Of a stretch of DNA of 18,173 nucleotides, positions 7,776-16,001 are shown in pieces. The notes beneath the pieces are model-generated. The model was not told the origin of the DNA. It worked only from the letters and a program-made list of their open reading frames with translations, and made no database searches. Each line of letters opens with the position of its first letter. Position 1 is the stretch's first letter. Both the position numbers and the translations under genes were made by a program. Origin of the DNA: Nitratifractor sp. (GTDB taxonomy: Bacteria; Campylobacterota; Campylobacteria; Campylobacterales; Sulfurovaceae); contig JANTGQ010000006.1 in NCBI GenBank assembly GCA_024762845.1, forward strand, positions 1 through 18,173. The letters are read 5' to 3'.

Positions 7776-7887
7776 CTTTTTTATCAATCATTTGATACTA
7801 TGATATTATTTAATACCATTGAATGGATTTTCAAGAAATTTTATTAAAATTGTAAATGCTTTTACAGATATTGACTAAAAATTTACA

Positions 7888-7902
7888 ACTATGTAACATA
7901 GT
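7888..7902. repeat. Small perfect inverted repeat in the 268-base gap
   Basis: ACTATG and CATAGT (7888-7893, 7897-7902) are perfect inverted copies around TAA, about 60 bases beyond the end of the Sel1-repeat gene. There is no T-tract, so it is more likely a protein-binding palindrome or chance than a terminator. Confidence 0.3.
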
Positions 7903-7960
7903 GTAACGTTGCCCATCTTATGAACAACTCTTCGATAGTAAGTTTAACCTAAAGTTATTA

Positions 7961-9409
7961 TTACTTCAATTTGAGTATTGAAGAGAGGAATCCACCAGAC
8001 TCTTTTAAACGGTTAATATGTTTCGATGCACGAACCGAACCAACTTCAAAAGCCTTTTCATATAATTTTAGTGCAACTTTTTTATCTTTAGGTACACCCA
8101 AACCATATTCGTAAAATTGAGCCAAATCACAAACTGCTTCGGGATAAAAGTCTGTTGATAGTCTTTTGATTATTTCAAATGACGCTTGCAGGTTGCGTTG
8201 TAAAACTTTTCCGTTAAAAAGCTCTCTAGCCAATCGAAACTGTGCTAATTTAGAGTCACTAGCTCCAGCTAATAGAATCACCTGCGCTGCTCTTGCTAAA
8301 TCATTTTTGCCAGCGAAGTAGTCGTACTCCTCTAAAAAGCTTTCGATATCTTTTTGAGTATAGCTACTCTTTGCAATATTTTTTAAGAACTTAATTACAA
8401 CTTCTACCCAGACATCACTCTCTTTTATTGGTGGATATATTTTAAAAAATTGTCTATATTTCTCTTCTATATGTGGAATTGGTGGATATATTTTATCTTC
8501 GTTGCGTTTATCTACTCTAGTCTCAGCACTGCTTGCTACACTATCAGCTGAACTGCTCCCCTTTTCACCCTTACTCACTTTATCTGTCTGCTCTTTTGCT
8601 ACTATTTGCTCTGCACTCTCTGGTACACTCTTGATTTTGCTCGCACCTGCATCACTTAACTCTTCTTCATTGCTAGTATTTTCACTCTTACTAACAGCTA
8701 AGGTAGATCTACTATTACTTTTTTCTTCTTCAACATTAACGTTGCTTCTAACTTCTACACTCTCCTGAGCTTTCTCCTTATTATCACTCTTATCTTTTCT
8801 TGCAAACTTCTCTCTTAATGTTTTATATTTTGATAATACTTTTGTTCTCTTCTCTTTCTCTTTTTTCCCTAAAACATTAGCACTAATCTCATCTAACGGT
8901 ACATCTTGGTGCGCACTCTCTACTAATGTATTTAACTCTTCCTCTTGGCTTGCTGCTTTACTCTCTTTTGCCACTTTTTGCTCTTTTGGTGGCTCTACCT
9001 TAAGCAACTCTTCTCGTTTACTTTTTTCTTGGTTACTCTCTCTACTCTCTTCTATAGCTTTTGTAAAGGTTTCTAAATCTTCTTGGGTATACGCCTGTGC
9101 CCGATAATCATTTATTGTCTCTTTTGCCAGTGGACTCATTCTTAGCATATCTTCTACATCAAGAACCTGCTCACTCTCTTCACTACTCTCAAGCAGGTCT
9201 GAAGAGGCAAAATGTTCACTTTGATATTTTTTAATCAGATAGAGTGCTTGCCTGTAGTTATTACCCTCTAAAAGTGCAATAATTTCATCTAATTGGCTAC
9301 TCTTCTCTTTTTTTAGAGATTTTGCCTGCAGCTCAATACCCTCTCTATCTCCAACTGTAGCTAAAAGTTTGATAACTTCAAGTCTCACTTCTATATCTTT
9401 TGCTTCCAT
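7961..9409 (-). CDS. Unknown low-complexity protein with C-terminal Sel1-like repeats
   Basis: I take the ATG at 9407-9409 as the start, with AAAAGG eight bases upstream, rather than an in-frame GTG at 9418. The protein has 482 residues. Numbered from the GTG, it begins with a helical region (1-70), continues as a highly charged Ser/Glu/Lys-rich region without obvious fold (about 75-305), and contains a duplicated KIYPPI motif (309-314 and 326-331). It ends in helical repeats (about 370-470) in which YEYGLGVPKDKKVALKLYEK matches a Sel1/TPR-like unit. No signal peptide or membrane segment is seen, so it should be cytoplasmic. Such repeats usually mediate protein contacts. It sits between the ppiD-like gene and rsmH, so a link to cell division or envelope assembly is possible but only contextual. 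Confidence 0.8.
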   Translation of the reverse strand: MEAKDIEVRLEVIKLLATVGDREGIELQAKSLKKEKSSQLDEIIALLEGNNYRQALYLIKKYQSEHFASSDLLESSEESEQVLDVEDMLRMSPLAKETINDYRAQAYTQEDLETFTKAIEESRESNQEKSKREELLKVEPPKEQKVAKESKAASQEEELNTLVESAHQDVPLDEISANVLGKKEKEKRTKVLSKYKTLREKFARKDKSDNKEKAQESVEVRSNVNVEEEKSNSRSTLAVSKSENTSNEEELSDAGASKIKSVPESAEQIVAKEQTDKVSKGEKGSSSADSVASSAETRVDKRNEDKIYPPIPHIEEKYRQFFKIYPPIKESDVWVEVVIKFLKNIAKSSYTQKDIESFLEEYDYFAGKNDLARAAQVILLAGASDSKLAQFRLARELFNGKVLQRNLQASFEIIKRLSTDFYPEAVCDLAQFYEYGLGVPKDKKVALKLYEKAFEVGSVRASKHINRLKESGGFLSSILKLK

Positions 9410-9463
9410 TCCATACACCTTTTAAGATTATGACAATAAACTGTAAATATTAAATTTATTGTT

Positions 9464-9472
9464 ATAATACCA
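9464..9472 (-). promoter_or_regulatory. Extended -10 promoter of the Sel1-repeat gene
   Basis: The minus strand reads TGG-TATTAT, an extended -10, predicting transcription near 9457 and a leader of about 48 bases. The same ten bases, TGGTATTATA, recur in the divergent rsmH promoter. No -35 box is seen. Confidence 0.5.
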
Positions 9473-9530
9473 TATAGTTGGTACTTTATATCTTATAATA
9501 TTATCGATTTTGACACTAATTTACTAAATT

Positions 9531-9544
9531 TTGTCAATTGTCAA
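9531..9544. repeat. Tandem seven-base direct repeat in the divergent promoter region
   Basis: TTGTCAA occurs twice in a row, followed by TCAA. On the minus strand this gives two overlapping TTGACA hexamers, but neither has a -10 at the right distance, so a regulator site is as likely as a promoter part. A lone TTGACA lies at 9510-9515 on the plus strand. Confidence 0.35.
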
Positions 9545-9642
9545 TCAACTTTACACTAGCTTTTCTTCTAGCCAGTATTAAAAATAGTTCTACCCCAAAC
9601 TGATACCAACAAGCCATTTTAGAGGTGCCCTTAATTCTAATT

Positions 9643-9651
9643 TGGTATTAT
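9643..9651 (+). promoter_or_regulatory. Extended -10 promoter of the rsmH operon
   Basis: TGG-TATTAT on the plus strand is an extended -10 inside a palindrome (TGGTATTATACCA, 9643-9655). Initiation near 9658 would leave a short leader with AAAGAG before the TTG start at 9673. It also excludes the in-frame GTG at 9625 as the main start. Confidence 0.5.
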
Positions 9652-9672
9652 ACCATTAAAAAAGAGTTACGA

Positions 9673-10602
9673 TTGAAAAATGTTGACACAGTGCCACATA
9701 TTCCAGTTTTGCTTAATGAAGTACTAGAAGGCTTTAGCAAAATCAAAGATGGTACACTTATTGACTGTACGCTTGGTTACGCAGGGCACTCCAGTTCTAT
9801 TTTACAACATTTCTCCAACATTAGACTCATAGGTATCGATAGAGATGATGAAGCCTTAAAGTTTAGTGCTAACCGTCTCAAAAAATACCTAGATAGAGTT
9901 ACTCTACTAAAGGGTAGTTTCTCATCGCAACTTGAAGAGATAGATTTTAACAATATAACTGCACTACTAGCAGATTTTGGTGTCTCCTCTTTGCAACTAG
10001 ATAAAAGGGAGAGAGGCTTTAATTTTGATAGCGAGATACTCGATATGCGAATGGACCAGAGAGAGAGTTTTAGTGCGTACGAGCTGGTCAACAGTTACTC
10101 ACAAGAGATGCTAGAAGATATTTTTAAAAGATATGGGGAAGTAAGAGAGTACAGAAAAGTTGCCTCTGCAATTGTGAAAAAGAGAGAGCTTTCGCCTATT
10201 AATAGTAATCAGGAACTCTCAGAACTTATTAAAACTATTGTACGTAAAACAGGAAAAACACACCCAGCTACACTCTATTTTCAAGCTATACGTATAGAGG
10301 TAAACCAAGAGCTAGAAGAGATAAATTCACTTCTGGATATTCTGGAAAATAAGAAGCCCAAAGGCGCAATCATCGCTCTTATTACCTTTCACTCTTTGGA
10401 AGACAGATTGGTAAAGCAGCGTTTTAGAAAGTGGTCTAAGAGCTGTATTTGTCCGCAAGATGCTATGCGCTGTAGTTGTGGGAATAATCATAATTTAGGA
10501 AAAGAGCTCAATAGAAAACCAATAGTCGCAACCAGTAGCGAGATAAAAGAGAACCCAAGAAGCCGCAGTGCCAAACTTCGGCTCTTTCAATTCAAAGCAT
10601 AA
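9673..10602 (+). CDS. rsmH: 16S rRNA (cytosine-1402-N4)-methyltransferase RsmH (MraW)
   Basis: This enzyme methylates N4 of C1402 in 16S rRNA using S-adenosylmethionine, fine-tuning the ribosomal P site. Starting at TTG 9673 (AAAGAG six bases upstream) it has 309 residues, normal for the family, and begins close to the conserved HIPVLLNEV. The SAM-binding motif is TLGYAGHS (33-40) with IDRD at 55-58. DFGVSSLQLD (101-110) and TFHSLEDRLVKQRF are further hallmarks. A four-cysteine cluster (258, 260, 267, 269) sits in the usual place. An in-frame GTG at 9625 would add 16 unlike residues upstream of the likely transcription start. It is first in an operon with the FtsL-like gene, nine bases downstream, as in many mraW-ftsL clusters. 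Confidence 0.97.
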   Translation: MKNVDTVPHIPVLLNEVLEGFSKIKDGTLIDCTLGYAGHSSSILQHFSNIRLIGIDRDDEALKFSANRLKKYLDRVTLLKGSFSSQLEEIDFNNITALLADFGVSSLQLDKRERGFNFDSEILDMRMDQRESFSAYELVNSYSQEMLEDIFKRYGEVREYRKVASAIVKKRELSPINSNQELSELIKTIVRKTGKTHPATLYFQAIRIEVNQELEEINSLLDILENKKPKGAIIALITFHSLEDRLVKQRFRKWSKSCICPQDAMRCSCGNNHNLGKELNRKPIVATSSEIKENPRSRSAKLRLFQFKA

Positions 10603-10611
10603 GGTTTAAAT

Positions 10612-10944
10612 ATGCGTAGTAAAACTGTTATTACTCTGCTGATAATTGCAACAATACTCCTTTTAATAAAAGTCTATGTGGCTAACGAGATTTACTACAC
10701 TAGCCGCTCTATTCAAAAGACAACGCAGCAGATTAATGCGCTTAAAGAGGAGAGAAATATTCTTAAAATAAAAATAGAAAAACTTAAGTATAAAAATACT
10801 ATAGTAGACCCACTCTTTAACTATTTGCCACCAAAAATTGAGCCAAGTCAAGAGAGCAACAGTAGCACTACGAAAGTAAAAAGCGAAAAGAAAAAAGATG
10901 CCAAAGAGCTCTTTGAAACGATAAATATCGAGGAGACATTTTGA
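10612..10944 (+). CDS. FtsL-like small bitopic membrane protein
   Basis: The 110-residue protein has one membrane segment (about 5-24), then a predicted coiled coil (about 32-62, with ALKEERNILKIKIEKLKYK) and a charged, Ser/Lys-rich tail. Size, topology and position directly after rsmH match FtsL, the divisome protein that pairs with FtsB to activate septal peptidoglycan synthesis. FtsL sequences are too divergent for certainty by eye, and the tail after residue 70 is not typical. AAGG lies seven bases before the ATG. Its TGA overlaps the TTG start of the RND gene (TTGA), so the two are probably translationally coupled. From memory, C. jejuni also has a small membrane protein gene here. Confidence 0.7.
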   Translation: MRSKTVITLLIIATILLLIKVYVANEIYYTSRSIQKTTQQINALKEERNILKIKIEKLKYKNTIVDPLFNYLPPKIEPSQESNSSTTKVKSEKKKDAKELFETINIEETF

Positions 10945-13900
10945 TAAGAAAATTTATAACTTTTGCTGTAGATAAATCGATACTCAACCATATATTTTTT
11001 ATTCTTATGCTTATTATGGCACTATTTGCCTATAAGTCTATCCCTAAAGAGCTCTTTCCACCCTCTACGCTTGATAAAATTATTGTAAGTGGTGGATACC
11101 CGGGAACAAGTGGCGATATCCTTGATAAAATGGCAGTCAAACCAATTGAGGAAGATCTTAAAAGTGTAGACAATATTAGCGATATGACCTCTGTTATTCG
11201 AAATGGTCAATTTAGCATTACACTAGACCTAAAAGAGGGTGCAAATCTCCAACTGGTTTTAAATGATGTAAAAGATGTTATCTCAAATGCCAAAAAAGAT
11301 CTCCCCTCAGATATGAACGAGCCAATTGCCAAGAGTATAGTACAGCAGTTTCCACTTTTGCTTGTTGCCGTATCGGGCGATGTCTCTAAAGAGAAGCTAC
11401 TTGCAGCTGCGCAAAAGCTAAAGAGCCGTCTTAGCAACTTTAAAGATTTAGGGACAATCGATATCCGTGGAGACGCCGACTACGAGGTAAAGATATCGCT
11501 TAACAGTGCAAAAATAGAGGCTCTAGGTTTAAACAGATCACAAATATACAGTGCAATTACAACACTTAGTTCTATCTTCCCGGCTGGTACAATTAAGAGT
11601 GCTGGTCAAAAAATCTACATCTCAACCATTAACGGAGAAAAAAAGACCTCTAAATTAGAAAATACACTTATTAATATTGCCGGCAAGCAGATACGTCTAA
11701 AAGATATAGCTACGGTAAGCTATGGGCTTAGTACCTCAAATGAAATCTCTACTTTTAACGGAAAAGAGAATATATCTTTAAACATCACAAAACTTAAAAC
11801 CGGAAACGCCCTGGAGCTTAGTAAAAAGATTAAGGCACTTCTAAAAGATTTTTCCAAAGAGTATAAAGATATAAGTTTTGATGTCTATACAGATACTACA
11901 ATTTGGATCAAAAATCGTATTAATCTTGTAACATCAAATATCTTTTTTGGACTTATACTGGTATTTATCTCTATCTTTTTAAGCGTAAACTGGAAGATAT
12001 CTACAGTAGTTGCCCTAGGAATCCCAACAAGCTTTTTTATTGGCTTAATAGTTGCAAATGAACTTGGTTATAGCCTAAACATGCTCTCTATGTTAGGAGC
12101 TCTACTAGCCCTTGGTATGCTGGTGGATGAGGCAATTGTAGTTGCCGAGAATATCTATAGACATCTTGAAATGGGCAAAAGCCCAAGAGATGCCGCAATA
12201 GATGGCGCTACAGAGATGTTCCCCGCTGTTCTAACTGCCACTGCTACAACAATTTTTGCCTTTCTACCGCTGCTTATTATGAGCGGCAAAATTGGCGTCT
12301 TTATAAAAATACTCCCTGTAATGATTAGTGTTTTACTCCTAAGTTCACTATTTGAAGCCTTCTATTTTTTGCCACTCCATGCAAAAGAGTTTTTTAGTAT
12401 AAAAAGTAAAAAAAGCAGAAGTCATGAACTCGCACCACACTGGGAAAAAACATATACTCGTTATAAAAAACTGCTTTTAACACTACTTCATCGTAAAGTT
12501 ATCTCTGCCACACTGCTTATTGCTGGTATTATTGTGGGTACAATTGTTTTAATGAAAATAAGCAAATTCGAACTCTTTCCAAAATTTGATGCAGAGCAGA
12601 TATATATAAGTGGTAGAGTTGATGTAAACAATAAGTTAAAAGAGACACAAAAACTTCTTGCACCACTCGAGAAAGAGTTGCTGCAAAAAATTAGCGGTAA
12701 CGATGTATCGTCTGTAACTGCAATTGTAGGTATAAAGTTTAATCCAGATAACACTTTTGAGAGTGGTGAACACCTTTTCCATATATTTATTAATCTCAAA
12801 GAGAGAGCCCCGCAAAACTTCTTTGATAAATATATAAACCCTATCTTCTCACTAGAGTATGACGGCAGTAATATGGTAAGAGAACAAAGCGCCTTCACAA
12901 TCTTGGAAAAGACAAAAAAAGCTCTCAAAGAGATAGAGCAACGTACAGATAAAAATGGTGAGACTATATATAAAGATTTAAAGATATATGTGCCTCAAAC
13001 TGGAGTTGTTGGCAACGATATAGAGATTGGTCTATTAGAGAACAAACACTTAAAAAGTGATATAGCTATTAACACTATCCAGGAGCATCTGTCAAAAATT
13101 CAAGGTGTTACAGCCGTTACAAGTAACAAAAAACTAGGTCCTCCGGAGATTAAATTAAAGATAAATGAGTATGGGCAACAGTTAGGCTTCTCCGAGGGTT
13201 ATTTAACAACAGCCTTGCGAGGTCTCTTTCTCGAAGCAGAATATGGAAAAATGCTTGACAATATTGGTATTATACGTATCAAGCTACAAGATATCAGTAA
13301 AGATAACAACTACAACCTAAAGTCACTGCAGATAACTGCACCTAACGGTACAACAAAAGTAGCACTTGCGGATATTGCAGACTTTATAGATATCCAGAGC
13401 CCTCTTGTCCTCTATAAAGACAACGGTAAACGAATATGGAGCATCACAGCACAAACTATTAAGGGCAAAACCACAGCCTCAGATGTAATGCAACAGATAA
13501 AACCAACTCTCGATAAACTGCGTGCAAAAGGGTATGAGTTTATAATAAAAGGTGAAGAGGAGGCAAACAAACAGGTTCAAAGCGAAATGATGCAAGCTGC
13601 GATAATGGCACTCTTTTTGATCTTTATCTCTTTGGTACTAATGTTTAACTCTCTTATTTTACCGCTACTTACAGTAAGTGTTATCCCTCTTTCGATACTT
13701 GGCGCACTTGCCGGTACCAAAATTATGGGGCTTAATCTTACAATGCCGGGTGCTATGGGTATTGTTGGCTTAGCCGGTGTTGTTGTCAATGATGCAATTA
13801 TTATGTTAGAATTTATCAAAGGGTCAAAAACTACAGCTGAGCTGGCACAGAGAGCCTCTACTAGGCTTCGACCAATTATGCTAACATCAATTACGACAGT

Positions 13901-14063
13901 TTTGGGGCTCTCAACACTTATCTTTTTTGCAAGTGGGCAGGCTTTGATTATTCAGCCAATGGCAATCTCGCTTGGCTTTGGTGTGGCGTGGGCAACAGTG
14001 CTTAACCTTATCTATATTCCACTTATCTACTCTATAATCTATAAGGTAAAAGAGAATGCATAG
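10941..14063 (+). CDS. RND-family (AcrB-like) inner-membrane exporter without adjacent adaptor gene
   Basis: The 1040-residue protein has the full RND plan: a first membrane helix (about 16-32), a large periplasmic porter domain, helices 2-6 (about 332-465), an amphipathic stretch, helix 7 (about 515-535), a second periplasmic domain and helices 8-12 to the C-terminus. In helix 4 the proton-relay pair of AcrB (Asp-Asp) appears as Asp396-Glu397 (GMLVDEAIVVAEN). In helix 10 the essential Lys is replaced in VVVNDAIIMLEF by Asn950-Asp951, a variant seen in a branch of RND proteins. The start is TTG 10941 with AGGAG five bases before it. No membrane-fusion or TolC-like gene is nearby, so the substrate is unknown and the partners must be encoded elsewhere or be absent. 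It lies between the ftsL-like and udg genes and overlaps both. Confidence 0.92.
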   Translation: MIRKFITFAVDKSILNHIFFILMLIMALFAYKSIPKELFPPSTLDKIIVSGGYPGTSGDILDKMAVKPIEEDLKSVDNISDMTSVIRNGQFSITLDLKEGANLQLVLNDVKDVISNAKKDLPSDMNEPIAKSIVQQFPLLLVAVSGDVSKEKLLAAAQKLKSRLSNFKDLGTIDIRGDADYEVKISLNSAKIEALGLNRSQIYSAITTLSSIFPAGTIKSAGQKIYISTINGEKKTSKLENTLINIAGKQIRLKDIATVSYGLSTSNEISTFNGKENISLNITKLKTGNALELSKKIKALLKDFSKEYKDISFDVYTDTTIWIKNRINLVTSNIFFGLILVFISIFLSVNWKISTVVALGIPTSFFIGLIVANELGYSLNMLSMLGALLALGMLVDEAIVVAENIYRHLEMGKSPRDAAIDGATEMFPAVLTATATTIFAFLPLLIMSGKIGVFIKILPVMISVLLLSSLFEAFYFLPLHAKEFFSIKSKKSRSHELAPHWEKTYTRYKKLLLTLLHRKVISATLLIAGIIVGTIVLMKISKFELFPKFDAEQIYISGRVDVNNKLKETQKLLAPLEKELLQKISGNDVSSVTAIVGIKFNPDNTFESGEHLFHIFINLKERAPQNFFDKYINPIFSLEYDGSNMVREQSAFTILEKTKKALKEIEQRTDKNGETIYKDLKIYVPQTGVVGNDIEIGLLENKHLKSDIAINTIQEHLSKIQGVTAVTSNKKLGPPEIKLKINEYGQQLGFSEGYLTTALRGLFLEAEYGKMLDNIGIIRIKLQDISKDNNYNLKSLQITAPNGTTKVALADIADFIDIQSPLVLYKDNGKRIWSITAQTIKGKTTASDVMQQIKPTLDKLRAKGYEFIIKGEEEANKQVQSEMMQAAIMALFLIFISLVLMFNSLILPLLTVSVIPLSILGALAGTKIMGLNLTMPGAMGIVGLAGVVVNDAIIMLEFIKGSKTTAELAQRASTRLRPIMLTSITTVLGLSTLIFFASGQALIIQPMAISLGFGVAWATVLNLIYIPLIYSIIYKVKENA

Positions 14064-14721
14064 ACTCTACAGCGCTCTGCAATTAAAAAAACTGCTGATC
14101 CAAAAAGCCCTAGGAGAGACATATACCCAACCTCTACCCACGCTACAGGAGAAGAGCACTGCACTCCCAACTTCGCTTGATAAACTAAAAGAGCTTTGCA
14201 ACAATTGTTACCTCTGTGAACTCAGCAAAAGCCGCAAGAAAGTTGTTTTTGGCAAAGGGAACCCAAAAAGTGATATACTCTTTATAGGCGAAGCCCCCGG
14301 AGCTACCGAAGATAGTGTTGGAGAGCCATTTGTTGGCAGAGCGGGAGAGCTTTTGACAAAAATGATAGAAAATGTTCTCAATAGACCAAGAAGCAGTGTA
14401 TATCTTAGCAATATCGTAAAGTGCAGACCACCAAACAATAGAGCCCCAACGCCCAAAGAGGCACTCACATGCAGACCCTATATATTCCAAGAGATAGAGA
14501 TTATAAAACCTAAACTAATCGTTGCACTTGGAGCAACTGCGTTTAACTACCTAACAAACGATACAACCCCAATATCTAAAGCAAGAGGGCACTTTTTTAC
14601 CCACAACGATATAAAGGTCATCCCAACCTTCCACCCAAGCTATCTCCTACGAAACCCCTCTGCAAAAAAAGAGGCATATAGCGATATGCTCAAGGTTAAA
14701 AACTTTTTAGCGCAACAATAA
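14056..14721 (+). CDS. Family-4 uracil-DNA glycosylase (4Fe-4S)
   Basis: This enzyme removes uracil from DNA as the first step of base-excision repair. The 221-residue protein has the family-4 iron-sulfur ligands Cys51, Cys54, Cys123 and Cys139. Motif 1 is GEAPGATEDSVGEPFVGRAG (78-97), and motif 2 is the FHPSYLLRNP segment with catalytic His193. The first 40 residues are a leader without clear homology, as is common. It has no ung-type family-1 motif. The ATG overlaps the end of the RND gene by eight bases, so it is the last gene of the rsmH operon. The stop lies two bases from that of the converging gene, leaving no room for a separate terminator. Confidence 0.95.
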   Translation: MHRLYSALQLKKLLIQKALGETYTQPLPTLQEKSTALPTSLDKLKELCNNCYLCELSKSRKKVVFGKGNPKSDILFIGEAPGATEDSVGEPFVGRAGELLTKMIENVLNRPRSSVYLSNIVKCRPPNNRAPTPKEALTCRPYIFQEIEIIKPKLIVALGATAFNYLTNDTTPISKARGHFFTHNDIKVIPTFHPSYLLRNPSAKKEAYSDMLKVKNFLAQQ

Positions 14722-14723
14722 AG

Positions 14724-15164
14724 CTACTTCTTGCCATCCATCGGAAACAGACCTTTATCATCTTCTAAACTGCTATTTCCTACTTTTGTCTGCTCTAGTA
14801 GAAGTGTGTTGTTTGACTCTTTAAACTGCATCTCAAATGGGATGCTACTCTCTTTAGATACAACTATACCATTAATCTTATAACTATTGTTATTCTCCTC
14901 TATACTCTTAAGCTCAATCTGAGAGCTCTTCTTAATAGAGATACCACCCATAAACTCTGCAACCTTCTCTATACTGACTTGCTGAGCACGCTGAGGCAGT
15001 AGCTCATTATGGAAAGCAAAATAGTCTCTACGCCGAATATCAGTTAACAGTGATGAGACTCTCTTAATATATCTCTCTTGCTCCTTTTTAACACTCCCCT
15101 TGGAGTAGAGAATAATTGCGACAATAAGCAGCAGAGCGATTATGATCTTGTACCCTAACTTCAA
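14724..15164 (-). CDS. Unknown protein with N-terminal membrane anchor
   Basis: I do not recognise this 146-residue protein. It has a signal-anchor helix (about 5-21) followed by a soluble domain that should face the periplasm, starting with a basic helix (KKEQERYIKRVSSLLTDIRR). Residues 95-135 alternate polar and hydrophobic residues, suggesting beta strands, and may form a nuclear-transport-factor-like or similar small alpha+beta fold; this is only an impression. The start is TTG at 15164 with AAAAGG seven bases upstream, overlapping the previous stop (TTGA). It is the last gene of the hemL operon and converges with udg. Confidence 0.7.
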   Translation of the reverse strand: MKLGYKIIIALLLIVAIILYSKGSVKKEQERYIKRVSSLLTDIRRRDYFAFHNELLPQRAQQVSIEKVAEFMGGISIKKSSQIELKSIEENNNSYKINGIVVSKESSIPFEMQFKESNNTLLLEQTKVGNSSLEDDKGLFPMDGKK

Positions 15165-15706
15165 CGCTCAACCTTTTGAAACTCTTTTGTATTTACTATA
15201 AACAGATAAAAGACTACAACAATAATTGGTACAATCAAAGCAGACAAATAGAACCCTAAAACCATAATCTTCTCTCTTAAGAGATAAAAAAAGCCCAAAA
15301 CTACCAGCAAATAGGCAAAAAGCCGAGAGAATTTAAAGGCATAGAGACTATTTTTAAACAGCTGTTTTAAAGAACCTTTCTGTTTTTTTAGTGCCCTCTT
15401 CTCCTCTTTTATTAGCTCTTTAGTATTCACATTATCTGCACTCTCTTGACTCTCTTCTGAGTAAAGGTCGTATGGGTCATCAAGTTTATCTACCATATCC
15501 CTATCATCAAAACCTACGGCTTCACTCTCAATCCTTTTCTCTACCATACTTTGATAGTTTTTAAAAGAGACCAACACAACAGCTGCTGAAGATATATAGG
15601 CTATTAAGAAACTAAGCATCTCGTTACTGCCACTATTAATATAGAGCAGTCCCCCTGCTATTAGGGCAATAGAAGATAGGAGCATTATTAGTCTAAAGTA
15701 GAGCAC
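15161..15706 (-). CDS. Unknown four-helix membrane protein with charged cytoplasmic loop
   Basis: The 181-residue protein has two pairs of membrane helices (about 5-22 and 30-47; 128-143 and 148-172). Between them lies an acidic then basic loop (about 52-125: DDRDMVDKLDDPYDLYSEE, then KEEKRALKKQKG). I do not recognise the family. The GTG start at 15706 overlaps the stop of the atpZ-like gene (TAGTG), so translation is coupled; an internal ATG at codon 8 is an alternative. The conserved-looking packing behind the AtpZ-like protein hints at a membrane-complex assembly or ion-transport role, but nothing in the sequence proves it. Confidence 0.75.
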   Translation of the reverse strand: MLYFRLIMLLSSIALIAGGLLYINSGSNEMLSFLIAYISSAAVVLVSFKNYQSMVEKRIESEAVGFDDRDMVDKLDDPYDLYSEESQESADNVNTKELIKEEKRALKKQKGSLKQLFKNSLYAFKFSRLFAYLLVVLGFFYLLREKIMVLGFYLSALIVPIIVVVFYLFIVNTKEFQKVER

Positions 15707-15996
15707 TAATAGTCATCCTCATCGCTTGCGTCATATTTTCTTCTCTTATATTTTGGGTCGTTTGCAAGCTCATCCAAGACTCTCTTCTGCTTTTTATATG
15801 CTTTATAGACATTCAGTATAGCAGCGCTCACTCCCCAAAATACGCCTAGCCAAAAGAGCCACTCATATCCAAACAGTTTTCGCATACCGTACCCAAGTCC
15901 TACGCCAATAAGTACAGCTACAACTATAGATATACCCAAACTCAAACCATCAGCAGCCTCTACAACCTTTTTTAACTTTGGTTCTTCCTCTGACAT
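15706..15996 (-). CDS. AtpZ/AtpI-family membrane protein
   Basis: The 96-residue protein has two membrane helices (about 19-38, with GISIVVAVLIGVGLGYGM, and about 46-64) separated by a short turn. It ends in a charged tail rich in Lys, Asp and Glu. The Gly-rich first helix and hairpin topology are those of the AtpZ/AtpI group, which help assemble the F1Fo ATP synthase c-ring or transport magnesium or calcium for it. AGGGGG lies eight bases before the ATG. It begins five bases after the hemL stop and overlaps the next gene, so it is made from the hemL transcript. No ATP synthase genes are in the window. Confidence 0.8.
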   Translation of the reverse strand: MSEEEPKLKKVVEAADGLSLGISIVVAVLIGVGLGYGMRKLFGYEWLFWLGVFWGVSAAILNVYKAYKKQKRVLDELANDPKYKRRKYDASDEDDY

Positions 15997-16001
15997 GGCT
16001 A

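Noticed and set aside
12488..12928. Long open minus-strand frame inside the RND gene
   Set aside because: It lies wholly within a clear RND coding sequence, with no ribosome site and no recognisable protein.
13780..13800. Loss of the helix-10 lysine as a sign of a dead RND pump
   Set aside because: The Asn-Asp variant in VVVND occurs in a known branch of RND proteins and the rest of the sequence is intact, so it is not evidence of decay.
14700..14760. A bidirectional terminator between the converging udg and 146-aa genes
   Set aside because: The stops are two bases apart and I see no inverted repeat with a T-tract nearby.
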